Assembly: GCF_009380135.2 (NCBI RefSeq)
Contig: NZ_WHUT02000004.1
Coordinates: 248,001-312,000 of the forward strand
Length of the DNA: 64,000 nucleotides
Reading direction: 5' to 3'
Source: Fertoeibacter niger
GTDB taxonomy: Bacteria; Pseudomonadota; Alphaproteobacteria; Rhodobacterales; Rhodobacteraceae
Shown here: positions 35,501 through 44,379 of the stretch, piece by piece
How positions within the stretch are numbered: position 1 is the stretch's first letter
Layout: each line of letters opens with the position of its first letter
Notes under the pieces: model-generated
Told to the model about the DNA's origin: nothing
Seen by the model: the letters and a program-made list of their open reading frames with translations, nothing else
The model's database searches: none
Translations under genes and position numbers: made by a program

Positions 35501-35728
35501 TCAGTTGCGCAGGATCGAGTAGAGGTCGCTGGCTTGCAGGCCTTCGCTCGACACGGCGGCGCGGTTCAGTTCTGCGATCTGGATCGCCGAAAGGCTGCCC
35601 GCATCCACGGTGGGGGCCAGCGTCGAGAGCGTGGTCGCGGCGACCGAGCTCAGAACCGGCACGGATTGGGCAGAGGCCACACCGGCAACTGCGATCAGGG
35701 CGGCGGTAACGATCGAAAGGGTTTTCAT
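35501..35728 (-). CDS. Small secreted protein, array copy 1 (divergent)
   Basis: A 75-residue paralogue of the next two genes with the same signal peptide (one Val for Ile) and overall pattern. Substitutions cluster in the mature part: VLSSVAATTLSTLAPTVDAG, and SSEGLQASDLY instead of SDEGLTQADLY. The length is exactly conserved without indels, indicating selection for size. It is the first gene of the array. Upstream lie a hairpin with a changed but still paired stem and a GGAAATCAC direct repeat. Confidence 0.85.
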   Translation of the reverse strand: MKTLSIVTAALIAVAGVASAQSVPVLSSVAATTLSTLAPTVDAGSLSAIQIAELNRAAVSSEGLQASDLYSILRN

Positions 35729-35749
35729 GGCGTTTCTCCGATATTCGTC

Positions 35750-35764
35750 GCGGCTCCGTGCCGC
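35750..35764 (-). other. Leader hairpin of array copy 1
   Basis: GCGGC and GCCGC form a 5-bp stem with a 5-base loop, 21 bases before the ATG. The stem sequence differs from copies 2 and 3 but pairing is kept. Confidence 0.5.
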
Positions 35765-36592
35765 TTGGCGATGATTGTCGGCGCTTGCTGCGTCGATGAG
35801 ACAGAGTTAGGCGCAGGGTGACGCAAAGGGAAATCACAGGCCAAGCACAGGAAATCACGCGGATTTGCGCGGTGTTCAGCATTGACAGAGTGTCGCAGGA
35901 CGCCATTTCGCCGCGAATGAGCAAAACAAGGCAACGGACGGCGTGACAGGATGACACAATTCAGCCGATTTGTCACAAACCCGCGACCCCGTTGTGATGA
36001 TGCACATTGAAGCAATTTTGCAGGTCGATTGTGCAAATTGGCACAGAGCCAAAAGGCTGCTCCAAGCGGCACTCTGCTGAATAATCGACCACTGACGCGA
36101 CGCAAACCGGCCCCGAAAAGCAGCGCGGCAGAGGCCGGAGCGTGCTGTGACTATGATTTGCGCTGGTCGCGCCAATTTGCATGCCCCGTTCCGCAAGGCA
36201 TCCTTGCACAGGATTGGCTTTTCAAGGCCGACTTCCCGGACCGGCGCTTGCGCCCTGCTGGCCTGTGTTTCGCGCCAAGGCCTGCCTCACGGTCTGGGTT
36301 TGCGCATGGCTGAATTGGCTCTGCCCCTCCCTCATGGCGAGCGGCGTCGGGAGTTTGGCCAGCGCAGTGGTGCGGATCATCAAAGGGCCCGAAATCACCG
36401 ACGTGTTTTTCGGGGCTGCCACAAGCGTGGTCTTGCCGTGCCGCGAATGGCCCGAAGTGCCGCAGTCAAACGGCGGCTTGGCTTGGTCCCACTCTGCCCT
36501 TGTCGTGCGCTCACCGCGCAGGGGCTGTCAGTGCCCAGCAGCCTGATCTGCCACAGGTGGCCGAGTTCAGGCGAAGCTTGTGAAATACGGTG
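35765..36592. other. 828-base region without a credible gene
   Basis: Several short open frames exist on both strands, but none has a ribosome-binding site with protein-like composition or a recognisable family. A plus-strand frame around 36349-36450 has GC-rich third positions and might be a gene remnant. The part nearest the array (35765-36000) probably holds its promoter and control sites. Confidence 0.5.
35829..35858. promoter_or_regulatory. GGAAATCAC direct repeat upstream of the array
   Basis: GGAAATCAC occurs at 35829-35837 and 35850-35858, starts 21 bases apart (two helical turns), about 100 bases upstream of the first array gene. This spacing is typical of paired regulator contacts; the regulator is unknown. 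Confidence 0.35.
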
Positions 36593-37228
36593 TCAGTTGG
36601 CAGGTTCCGCTGTTTCATCAGCAGCGGTTTCGGTCGCGGCAGGCGTTTCGTCAACTGTTGCCACCGGTTCCGCCGGTGTCTGCTCGCCCTTGGGCGGCAG
36701 GCCGAACCAGGTTGGGTTATCAACCAGCCAACCCTCAACCGCCTTCACCGCATTGTAGGACAGCGCTTCCATCTGCTGCGCCTTGGTGCTGGTGATGCCG
36801 GTGCCGATCACGCTTTCGCCCGAGAAGCTTTCAAACACGGTAAACTGCTTGCCCTCGGGGTTCAGCTTTTTCGCCGCCGCGTCATCCCAGATGTTTGCCG
36901 TGATCACCAGAACCGACTTTGGCGCAGCCACCACCGGAATGCCGGGCGGAGCCAGCGCATAACCATCGACACTGATGCCGATGTTGTAAAGTTTGCTGCC
37001 CTCATAGCGGCCAAAGCGGTTGTCGACCGCCTTGATCATCACAGCTTCCCATTCCTCGACCGTCGCGTTGCGCGAGATCGGCACTTTCTGCACGTTGTCA
37101 GCCACGACGATGTTCAGGCCCAAGCGAAACTCGCCCAGCGGCACAGGCGGCTCGGCCAAGTCGTTTTTGGCGCAGGCTTGCACAAGGGCCAGTCCCAGGC
37201 AGAGGGTCGCAAGGCGTCGCATGAACAT
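36593..37228 (-). CDS. Lipoprotein of unknown function
   Basis: A 211-residue protein with an N-terminal lipoprotein signal (MFMRRLATLCLGLALVQAC, Cys at residue 19), so it should be anchored in the outer or inner membrane facing the periplasm. The central part contains RLGLNIVVADNVQKVPISRN and FESFSGESVIGTGITSTKAQ with no enzyme motif I recognise. The C-terminal 40 residues are low-complexity Thr/Ala/Glu/Pro. AGGA lies 7 bases before the ATG. It is divergent from the secreted-protein gene at 37377. Confidence 0.75.
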   Translation of the reverse strand: MFMRRLATLCLGLALVQACAKNDLAEPPVPLGEFRLGLNIVVADNVQKVPISRNATVEEWEAVMIKAVDNRFGRYEGSKLYNIGISVDGYALAPPGIPVVAAPKSVLVITANIWDDAAAKKLNPEGKQFTVFESFSGESVIGTGITSTKAQQMEALSYNAVKAVEGWLVDNPTWFGLPPKGEQTPAEPVATVDETPAATETAADETAEPAN

Positions 37229-37376
37229 GGGTCTATCCTAGAAGGGTCGCATTCCGGCATAGCGCCAGATTTCACGCGGCGCAACGCCGTGCGCGCCGGG
37301 CAACCACACAACACCAAAGCTTGACCCGGGGTTCCCGCACTCCTACCGATGGCTGTGTGGCAGATGGGGTGCGGAT

Positions 37377-37820
37377 ATGCGGCATGTGGCGATTGTTCTG
37401 GCTGCGGCACTGTGCGGCATCGCGCAAGTGGGGCTTGCACAGGACACCACGTTCTACCTCGACCTGCGCTTTGATCCGGCGGCGCTGGAGCGTCTGAGCG
37501 CCATGGGCGAGCGTGTCATGGTCTCTGCCTGGTATCATGGCGATCCATCCAGCCCTGATGTTGCGGTGGACGAAATCGGCCAGGTCTTTCTGGGTGCCGA
37601 ACAGGCCGAAGTCTGGCCGGGCAATCAGACACTGCGGCTGGGCGGCATGCTGGCCGGGGCACCTCTGGCGCAGGTGTCAGAGGCGCGCGTCAACATCAAC
37701 GTCTTTACCGCGCGCCTTGTTCACGAAGACAACCTGCTTGATTGCAGCCTCGTGGACGGACCGATGTCCGAGGTGCAGGCAGGCAAGCCCGGCATTTTCT
37801 GCACATTGCTGGCACCGTAA
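37377..37820 (+). CDS. Secreted protein of unknown function
   Basis: A 147-residue protein with a signal peptide (MRHVAIVLAAALCGIAQVGL, cleavage before QD) and a mature part predicted to be mostly beta: TTFYLDLRFDPAALERL, RVMVSAWYHGDPSSPDVAVD and ARVNINVFTARLVHEDNLLD. Two cysteines near the end (DCSLV and FCTLL) could form a disulphide. The family is not recognised. It is divergent from the lipoprotein gene and convergent with the RTX gene over a hairpin. Confidence 0.7.
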   Translation: MRHVAIVLAAALCGIAQVGLAQDTTFYLDLRFDPAALERLSAMGERVMVSAWYHGDPSSPDVAVDEIGQVFLGAEQAEVWPGNQTLRLGGMLAGAPLAQVSEARVNINVFTARLVHEDNLLDCSLVDGPMSEVQAGKPGIFCTLLAP

Positions 37821-37838
37821 CGGGGGCCAAAGCCCCCG
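37821..37838. terminator. Hairpin between convergent genes
   Basis: CGGGGGC and GCCCCCG pair over 7 bp with a 4-base loop, directly after the plus-strand stop and before the RTX gene end. Confidence 0.5.
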
Positions 37839-37848
37839 CTGCCGGGTG

Positions 37849-38700
37849 TCAGAACACCACAAAGTCGGCGTGGTTCAGCGCCGTGCCGGGGTTGAGAACG
37901 GCGAACAGCACCTTTTCCGCAGCGCCCGAGCCGTCAGAGTCAAAGTAAAGCCGCCCCGTCGGCCTGTCATAAACGATGCGGTCCTGAGAGTCGGTGGCGT
38001 CGACACCGATCACGAACCGCGCGCTTCCGAGCGCACCGCGCGCGCCGATACCAACAAACACGGCATCGTCCAGCCGCATCGTATCATCGACAGAATTGTA
38101 GTCGGTCAGCCGGTCAACATTGCTGGACGCATTCAGCGCAGCATTGAACACGAATGTGTCCGCATTGTCGCCGCCCACAAGCGTATCCCGTCCAGCCCCG
38201 CCCGTCAGCGTGTCGTTGCCGACAGACCCCACGAGCGAATCGTTGCCTTTGCCGCCGTCCAACTGGTCATTCCCGGCACCGCCCAGCACTGTGTCATTGC
38301 CATTGCCACCCAGCAGATAGTCATTCCCCGTCGTGCCCGCCATCCGGTCATGGCCCGAAATCATGAAGTCGCGCAGGCCGCTCCAGTCTTCCGCAAAGGC
38401 CAGATCGACAAAGGTAACGGCAGACAGGTTCCACCCCGTGACGGTCATGATGCTGACGCCGGCCTGCTTGACCGTCAGCGTGTTCAATGTGCCCGCCGTG
38501 ACATCAATCACCTGGCCAAGGAAGGTAAGATACTCAAACCCGGTGCCGCCAAAGTTGGCAAAATTGCTGGTGTCATCCAGAAAGCGGATATTTCTGGTGC
38601 TGAATGTCTCGGTGTCGTAGTCGAAAAGGCCTTCGAAGGCGGCCGGCACCATCCGGAAGCCCAGCGGAAAACCAAAAGACGAAAAAGTGAAATTGGCCAT
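37849..38700 (-). CDS. Small RTX (haemolysin-type calcium-binding) protein
   Basis: A 283-residue protein with about five tandem RTX nonapeptides in residues 130-180 ([39 protein letters not shown]), which fold as a calcium-bound beta-roll. There is no signal peptide. The C-terminal 60 residues ([29 protein letters not shown]) look like a type I secretion signal. The N-terminal 120 residues have no catalytic motif. ATG at 38700 follows GGAG by 7 bases. No type I exporter genes are nearby. Confidence 0.85.
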   Translation of the reverse strand: MANFTFSSFGFPLGFRMVPAAFEGLFDYDTETFSTRNIRFLDDTSNFANFGGTGFEYLTFLGQVIDVTAGTLNTLTVKQAGVSIMTVTGWNLSAVTFVDLAFAEDWSGLRDFMISGHDRMAGTTGNDYLLGGNGNDTVLGGAGNDQLDGGKGNDSLVGSVGNDTLTGGAGRDTLVGGDNADTFVFNAALNASSNVDRLTDYNSVDDTMRLDDAVFVGIGARGALGSARFVIGVDATDSQDRIVYDRPTGRLYFDSDGSGAAEKVLFAVLNPGTALNHADFVVF

Positions 38701-38821
38701 GACATGCTCCGATGAAGTGTCTTGCAATGGCCCAGCTTAGGCCGCTGACACCGCTTAAGCAATCATCACGCAGATTTGTTTTGACGAAACAATCGAGGGT
38801 TGAATGTCTGCCGTCGGACGC

Positions 38822-41125
38822 TCAATCGAAACGGTTGTCGCGCGGGAAACCACGCGGAGCCATGCGGCCTGCCGTGGCGCGGGCGGCGCGCCATTCGGTC
38901 AGGTCGGGCTCTGACCGCGTGCGTCCTGCGGGGTCTTTCCACGCCAGCCCGACGCTGGCTGCAAAGGTGGTCGCATCGGCCAGCCCGCCATCCTTGTAGC
39001 GTTGCAGCCGCACGCCCTTGCCGCGCGGCATTTCCGGCAGTTCTTCGATCCCGAACACCAGCATCTTGCGGTTGTCGCCCACCACCGCCACCAGATCACC
39101 CTTGACCACCCGGCAAAGTGCGGTTTTCACCCCGTCGCGCACGGTCAGCACGGCCTTGCCCGCACGGGTCTGCGCCAGCACCTCGTCCGACGGCACGATG
39201 AACCCGTCACCCGCCGTTGATGCGATCAGCAGCTTTTCCCCCGGCCGCCAGATCATCAGGTCGGTGATGTCAGCCTCGTTCGGCAGATCGACCATCAGGC
39301 GCACGGGTTCGCCCATGCCGCGCCCGCCGGGCAGATTGGCACCCAGCAGCGTATAGAACCGCCCGTTCGAGCCCACGATCAGGATCTTGTCGGTGGTTTC
39401 GGCATGGAACAGGAACCGGCCCTCGTCGCCATCCTTGAACTTCACGTCCGAGGTCAGGGCGACATGGCCCTTCATCGCGCGGATCCAGCCCATTTTCGAA
39501 CAGATAACCGTGATCGGCTCGCGGTCGATCATCGCCTCGAACGGCACATCCTCGGCCTCGCCCGCTTCGGCGAACTGGCTGCGCCGCGCGCCCAGTTTCG
39601 TATCCCGGCCAAAGGTTTTCTGGATGCCCTTCAGCTCGGTTCCGATGGTTTTCCACTGCACCGAATCCGAGGCCAGCAGATCCTCCAGCCCCGCGCGTTC
39701 CAGCATCAGCGCGTCACGCTCGCGCAGCAGCTCGATTTCCTCCAGCCGCCGCAATGACCGCAGCCGCATGTTCAAAATCGCCTCGGCCTGCACCTCGGTC
39801 AACTCGCCCTCGCCCGGGGCCGGGGCCTTGTAATCCTTTTCCGTCATGGCGCGGGGGTGGGGCTTGCCCCAATCCTCGGCCATCAGCGCGGCCTTGGGAT
39901 CATCGTCGTAGCGGATGATGTCGATCACCCGGTCCAGGTTCAGAAAGGCGATGATGAAGCCTTCCAGCACCTCAAGCCGGTGGTCGATCTTGTCCATCCG
40001 GTGCTGGCTGCGGCGGATCAGCACCGCGCGGCGATGATCCAGGAAGGCGCGCAGCACTTCTTTCAGGCTGCACACCTTGGGAGTGCGCCCGTCGATCAGC
40101 ACGTTCATGTTCAGGCTGAACCGGATCTCCAGATCCGAGGACCGGAACAGCATGCCCATCAGCATGTCAGGCTCCACCGTGCGGGCACGCGGTTCCAGCA
40201 CGATGCGCACGTCATCGGCGGATTCGTCGCGCACATCGGCCAGCAGCGGCACCTTCTTGGTCTGGATCACCTCGGCCAGCTTTTCGATCAGCTTGGATTT
40301 CTGCACCTGATAGGGAATCTCGGTGACGATGATCTGCCACTGGCCGCGCCCCAGATCCTCGACATGCCATTTCGCCCGCAGGCGGAACGACCCGCGCCCG
40401 GTGCGGTAGGCCTCCAGGATATTTGCCCGGGGTTCCACGATCACGCCGCCGGTCGGAAAATCCGGGCCGGGCACCAGCGCCACCAAAGCCGCGTCATCGG
40501 CATCAGGGGTTTTCAGCATCAGCAGGCAGGCGTCGATCAGTTCGTGCAGGTTATGCGGCGGGATGTTGGTGGCCATGCCAACAGCAATGCCCGATGATCC
40601 GTTGGCCAACAGGTTCGGAAAGGCGGCGGGCATCACCACCGGCTCTTCCAGCGTGCCGTCATAGTTCGGGCGGAAATCGACAGCGTTTTCGGCCAGCCCT
40701 TCCATCAGCGTCTCGGCAATCGCCGTCAGCCGCGCCTCGGTGTAGCGGCTGGCCGCCGGGTTGTCGCCGTCGATGTTGCCAAAGTTGCCCTGCCCGTCCA
40801 CCAGCGGGTAGCGCACGTTGAAATCCTGCGCCAGTCGGGCCATCGCATCGTAAATCGCCATGTCGCCATGCGGGTGATAGTTGCCCATGACATCGCCGGA
40901 AATCTTCGCCGATTTGCGGAAACCGCCCGTCGGTGACAGTTTCAGCTCCCGCATGGCGAAAAGGATGCGCCGGTGAACAGGCTTCAACCCGTCGCGCGCG
41001 TCGGGCAGCGCACGGTGCATGATCGTGGACAGCGCATAGGTCAGATACCGCTCGCCAATGGCGCGGCGCAGCGTTTCGGATACCAGAACAGGGTCGGTCT
41101 TGGGGTCGTCGGGGGCTTTGGTCAT
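38822..41125 (-). CDS. parC: DNA topoisomerase IV subunit A
   Basis: Type II topoisomerase subunit that decatenates daughter chromosomes with ParE. The 767-residue product starts [20 protein letters not shown]; the catalytic tyrosine is Tyr128 in AASRYTEAR. The C-terminal half carries the beta-pinwheel repeats. The quinolone-determining segment reads [12 protein letters not shown], so the position of E. coli Ser80 is Met89. The upstream open frame to 41212 has no homology. Confidence 0.96.
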   Translation of the reverse strand: MTKAPDDPKTDPVLVSETLRRAIGERYLTYALSTIMHRALPDARDGLKPVHRRILFAMRELKLSPTGGFRKSAKISGDVMGNYHPHGDMAIYDAMARLAQDFNVRYPLVDGQGNFGNIDGDNPAASRYTEARLTAIAETLMEGLAENAVDFRPNYDGTLEEPVVMPAAFPNLLANGSSGIAVGMATNIPPHNLHELIDACLLMLKTPDADDAALVALVPGPDFPTGGVIVEPRANILEAYRTGRGSFRLRAKWHVEDLGRGQWQIIVTEIPYQVQKSKLIEKLAEVIQTKKVPLLADVRDESADDVRIVLEPRARTVEPDMLMGMLFRSSDLEIRFSLNMNVLIDGRTPKVCSLKEVLRAFLDHRRAVLIRRSQHRMDKIDHRLEVLEGFIIAFLNLDRVIDIIRYDDDPKAALMAEDWGKPHPRAMTEKDYKAPAPGEGELTEVQAEAILNMRLRSLRRLEEIELLRERDALMLERAGLEDLLASDSVQWKTIGTELKGIQKTFGRDTKLGARRSQFAEAGEAEDVPFEAMIDREPITVICSKMGWIRAMKGHVALTSDVKFKDGDEGRFLFHAETTDKILIVGSNGRFYTLLGANLPGGRGMGEPVRLMVDLPNEADITDLMIWRPGEKLLIASTAGDGFIVPSDEVLAQTRAGKAVLTVRDGVKTALCRVVKGDLVAVVGDNRKMLVFGIEELPEMPRGKGVRLQRYKDGGLADATTFAASVGLAWKDPAGRTRSEPDLTEWRAARATAGRMAPRGFPRDNRFD

Positions 41126-41265
41126 GGATGCGGTGTAATCGGCCCCGCGCGCCCGGTCCAGCCGGAAGTGTGGCGGTCTAAGGGGGAAGACAGCGGCATT
41201 TTTCCACCGCACGGTCGCGGCAGATATGCTAAAAACCGCGCATTCCTTGGTGAATCAGGTGCCCC

Positions 41266-41793
41266 ATGCTGCGTTTGACCTTTTTGCTGTGCTGTGTGCT
41301 GTTTGTGGCCCTTCAGGTCGGGGGGCGTGACTACGGACAGAAGCGGTTCGGGCTGCAGGGCCAATATGCGGCGCTGGCACCGGCGGACGATCCCGCGCCG
41401 GTGCAGCCCGCGGCAAAGGCCGCGGCCGTGGTGCCCCAAGCCGTCGTCGTCGCACAACCTGCGCCGCAGCCGGTGGAACGTGCCGAACCTGTGGCACAGG
41501 TGCTGGATGCGGCTTTCGCCTCGGGCCGCCCGGTGCTTGGGCCCGCACCGGAACCCGAACCGGCGCGGCAATTCATCGAAAGCCCGATCAAACCCGTGCG
41601 CTATGTGAATGCCGCCGCCGTCAATGTGCGCGAAGGCCCGTCCACCGATTTTGGCGTGGTTGGCCGGCTGACGCGGGGCGAGGCCGCCTTGGTGGTGCAG
41701 GATGCGGGCGATGGCTGGGCACTGATCCGGATCGAGGGTGACGGGATCGAGGGCTATGTGTCCTCGCGTTATCTGGCCGATGCGCTGAACTGA
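41266..41793 (+). CDS. Secreted SH3-domain protein
   Basis: A 175-residue exported protein. Residues 1-20 (MLRLTFLLCCVLFVALQVGG) are a signal peptide or membrane anchor. Residues 35-105 form an Ala/Pro/Val-rich linker likely spanning the periplasm, and residues 110-170 are a bacterial SH3 domain (YVNAAAVNVREGPSTDFGVV; DGWALIRIEGDGIEGYVSSR). Such domains usually bind peptidoglycan. It is divergent from parC. Confidence 0.85.
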   Translation: MLRLTFLLCCVLFVALQVGGRDYGQKRFGLQGQYAALAPADDPAPVQPAAKAAAVVPQAVVVAQPAPQPVERAEPVAQVLDAAFASGRPVLGPAPEPEPARQFIESPIKPVRYVNAAAVNVREGPSTDFGVVGRLTRGEAALVVQDAGDGWALIRIEGDGIEGYVSSRYLADALN

Positions 41794-41851
41794 ACGGTTT
41801 GCCTTGCCCCGGCGATGGCCCTAACAAGGGCCGGGCATGAAGGGGCCAAAC

Positions 41852-42682
41852 ATGACACAACGCAGCATCCTTATCACCGGCTGTTCCTCGGGCATCGGGC
41901 TGGATGCCGCGCGCACTTTGCACAAGCGCGGCTGGCGCGTCTTTGCCACCTGCCGCGCCGAGGCCGATTGCGACCGTCTGCGCGCCGAGGGGCTGGAAAG
42001 TTTCCCGCTGGATTACGCCGACGAATCCAGCATCGCCACGGCGCTGGCCGAAGTGCTGCACCGCACGGGCGGCACGCTGGATGCGCTTTACAACAACGGG
42101 GCCTTTGCCTGCCCGGGCGCGGTGGAAGATCTGCCGCGTGGCGCGTTGCGCGCGATTTTCGAGACGAATTTCTTTGGTTATCACGACCTGACGCGCCGGG
42201 TGATCCCGGTGATGCGGGCGCAGGGCCATGGCCGCATCATCAACTGTTCTTCGGTGCTGGGGCTGGTGGGGGTGAAATGGCGCGGGGCCTATGTATCCAC
42301 CAAATTCGCGATGGAGGGCCTGACCGATGTGCTGCGCATCGAAATGGCCGACACGCCCATCAAGATCATCCTGATCGAGCCGGGGCCGATCCGCACCAGC
42401 ATCCGCGCCAACGCCATCCCGCATTTCGAGCGGTGGATCGACTGGAAGGCCTCGGCCCGCGCCGACCAATACAAGGCGCTGCTCAAACGGCTGTATGAGC
42501 CTGCCACGGCGCCCGACCGTTTCGAACTGCCACCTTCGGCCGTCACCGCAAAGCTTGTCTCCGCGCTGGAAAGCCCACGCCCACGGGCGCGCTATTTCGT
42601 CACAACCCCCACCTATGCGATGAACATCGCCCGTCGCCTGCTGCCCACACGCATGCTCGACTGGGTGGTGGCCAAGGGCTGA
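41852..42682 (+). CDS. SDR family oxidoreductase
   Basis: Short-chain dehydrogenase of 276 residues; the substrate is unknown. Features are the NAD(P) motif TGCSSGIG near residue 8, LYNNGAFACPGAVEDLP in place of the usual NNAG, the catalytic serine in INCSSVLG, and the YVSTKFAM catalytic Tyr/Lys pair near residues 150-154. The start at 41852 is chosen because AAGGGG lies about 7 bases upstream; an ATG at 41837 is in frame. Confidence 0.9.
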   Translation: MTQRSILITGCSSGIGLDAARTLHKRGWRVFATCRAEADCDRLRAEGLESFPLDYADESSIATALAEVLHRTGGTLDALYNNGAFACPGAVEDLPRGALRAIFETNFFGYHDLTRRVIPVMRAQGHGRIINCSSVLGLVGVKWRGAYVSTKFAMEGLTDVLRIEMADTPIKIILIEPGPIRTSIRANAIPHFERWIDWKASARADQYKALLKRLYEPATAPDRFELPPSAVTAKLVSALESPRPRARYFVTTPTYAMNIARRLLPTRMLDWVVAKG

Positions 42683-42749
42683 GGCGACGATTCCGGTTCG
42701 CTTTTCCGCCCGCCCCCGCTACATCTGGCCCCTGTGAAGGGAAACACCC

Positions 42750-42959
42750 ATGTTCAACGATCCGATGTTCATCGTCATCACCGTTGCCGTTCTGGCTGTG
42801 CTGGTCATCCTGATGATCGGCATCGGCGGCTTTGCCCGGGGGGGCGAGTTCAACCGAAAACATGCCAACCGGCTGATGCGCTACCGCATCGCAGCGCAGG
42901 CGCTGGCCGTGCTGCTGATCATCGGCTTTGCGCTGTTTCGCGCTCAGGGGGGCAACTGA
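42750..42959 (+). CDS. HIG1-type twin-transmembrane small protein
   Basis: A 69-residue inner-membrane protein with two hydrophobic helices (about residues 7-27 and 47-64) joined by a basic loop FARGGEFNRKHANRLMRYRI. The RYRIAAQ segment matches the HIG1 domain of mitochondrial Rcf1/HIGD proteins, which assist or modulate cytochrome oxidase; the bacterial role is not established. Its stop overlaps the next ATG (TGATG), so it is translationally coupled to the adenosyltransferase. Confidence 0.85.
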   Translation: MFNDPMFIVITVAVLAVLVILMIGIGGFARGGEFNRKHANRLMRYRIAAQALAVLLIIGFALFRAQGGN

Positions 42960-43531
42960 TGGTCGTTCTTTCGAAAATCTACACCAAGACGGGCGACAGC
43001 GGCGAAACCGCCCTGGGCAACGGCGCAAGGGTGCCCAAACATTCGCCCCGCGTTGCCGCCTATGGCACGGTGGATGAAACCAACGCCACCATCGGCCTTG
43101 CCCGCCTGCATGCCACGGGCGACATGGATCAGGCGCTGGCCCGCATTTCCAACGACCTGTTCGATCTGGGGGCCGACCTTTGCCGCCCCGACATGGCGCG
43201 CGACCATGAGGCGGGCTATGTGCCGCTGCGCATGCTGGAAAGCCAGGTGCTGCGGCTGGAGGCCGAGATTGACGCAATGAACGCCAACCTGACGCCGCTG
43301 CGCAGTTTCATCCTGCCGGGCGGATCGGCGCTGTCCGCGCATCTGCACCTGTGCCGCACCATCTGCCGCCGGGCCGAGCGGCTGGCGGTGGAACTGGCCA
43401 CGATCGAGCCGGTGAACCCCGCGGCGGTGAAATACCTCAACCGGCTGTCGGACTGGTTCTTTGTCGCGGGCCGCATCGCCAACAATGATGGCAAGGACGA
43501 TGTGCTGTGGGTGCCGGGTCTGACGCGCTAA
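42959..43531 (+). CDS. pduO: PduO-type cob(I)alamin adenosyltransferase
   Basis: Transfers the adenosyl group of ATP to cob(I)alamin to make coenzyme B12. The 190-residue product has the ATP-binding N-terminus KIYTKTGDSGETALGNGARV, then RVAAYGTVDETNATIGLARL, FILPGGSALSAHLHLCRTIC and RRAERLAVELA, all diagnostic. No other cobalamin gene is nearby. Its end overlaps the next frame by 25 bases. Confidence 0.95.
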   Translation: MVVLSKIYTKTGDSGETALGNGARVPKHSPRVAAYGTVDETNATIGLARLHATGDMDQALARISNDLFDLGADLCRPDMARDHEAGYVPLRMLESQVLRLEAEIDAMNANLTPLRSFILPGGSALSAHLHLCRTICRRAERLAVELATIEPVNPAAVKYLNRLSDWFFVAGRIANNDGKDDVLWVPGLTR

Positions 43532-44226
43532 GCCGCGCCGTCGCGCAGGCCTATCACGCCTTTGCGGTGCCCGCCCCGCCCGATCTGGGCGTCTGCACCG
43601 CCTGCTGCATGGATCCGGCGATGGAACGGGTGATGCTGGCCAAGCAGCCACGCGACCTGACGCTGGCCGAGGTGCAGGAATGGCTGGGTGCCGCGTTCAG
43701 CCGTGACGCGCCCCGCCATCCAGTCGCATGGATCACACCGCGCATCCTTGAACTGTTGGCAGAGGGCCTGGAGGTGGCCACAGGCGGAAACGAAGTGGCC
43801 CTGCGCCGCTTGCGCGAGGCGGGTTTCCCCGACCATTGGTCGCCCGAACAGGTTATCGCAACAGGTTTGGTCTGCATGATCGCGCTTGAGCGGCACATTG
43901 CAACCGGCGCACCCGATCTGGACGGCACGCTGTGCATGATCGCCAACAGCGGCTTGGACATCGGCCCCTTTCTCGCCCATCTCGATACCTTGCCCGGCGA
44001 TGTGCTGGCTGATCTGCTTTACACCGATTGGCGGGGTAACAGTGGCCTGTCGATCCGGCGCACCCTCTTCTGGCAGCACGTGCCGCAGCGCCAGGCGGTC
44101 TGGAACTGGTATACCGGCCCCGACCTTGAGGCGCGGATGTGGGATGCCGCCGCAGCAGGCAACATGCGGGCGCTGGAGGTGGCCGAGTGCATCGCGCGCA
44201 GCGCCAAGACTGAACCAAAGGGCTGA
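43507..44226 (+). CDS. Protein of unknown function with CxxCC motif
   Basis: A 239-residue cytoplasmic protein of unknown family. Near the N-terminus is PPDLGVCTACCMDPAMERVM, a CxxCC cluster that could bind metal. The rest is predicted alpha-helical, with many Trp residues (EWLGAAFSRD, AWITPRILELL, RRTLFWQHVPQRQAVWNWYT). GTG at 43507 gives a 25-base overlap with pduO; no better start exists downstream, since the next GTG (43567) would place the motif near residue 9. The overlap implies coupled expression. Confidence 0.65.
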   Translation: MGAGSDALSRAVAQAYHAFAVPAPPDLGVCTACCMDPAMERVMLAKQPRDLTLAEVQEWLGAAFSRDAPRHPVAWITPRILELLAEGLEVATGGNEVALRRLREAGFPDHWSPEQVIATGLVCMIALERHIATGAPDLDGTLCMIANSGLDIGPFLAHLDTLPGDVLADLLYTDWRGNSGLSIRRTLFWQHVPQRQAVWNWYTGPDLEARMWDAAAAGNMRALEVAECIARSAKTEPKG

Positions 44227-44338
44227 ACCGGCCGCCGGACCAAACAGAAACGCGACGTAGCGACGCGCCAGCCAGTCGGTTTTGGTCTGTTTTCGCGCCC
44301 GCAATGGGGATAACAACGCTGCGGAGAGCTTGTAAAAT

Positions 44339-44356
44339 GGCCCCGGCGACGGGGCC
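44339..44356 (+). other. Hairpin ahead of etfB
   Basis: GGCCCCG and CGGGGCC pair over 7 bp with a GCGA loop, 23 bases before the etfB ATG. It may end the upstream transcript or shape the etfBA leader; no T-run follows. Confidence 0.4.
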
Positions 44357-44379
44357 CGAGGTATAGGGGATTGCGGCTG

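Noticed and set aside
36147-36758. 203-codon plus-strand frame in the gene-free region
   Set aside because: Composition is not protein-like, no ribosome-binding site, and its end overlaps the lipoprotein gene; kept only as a possible remnant in the region note.
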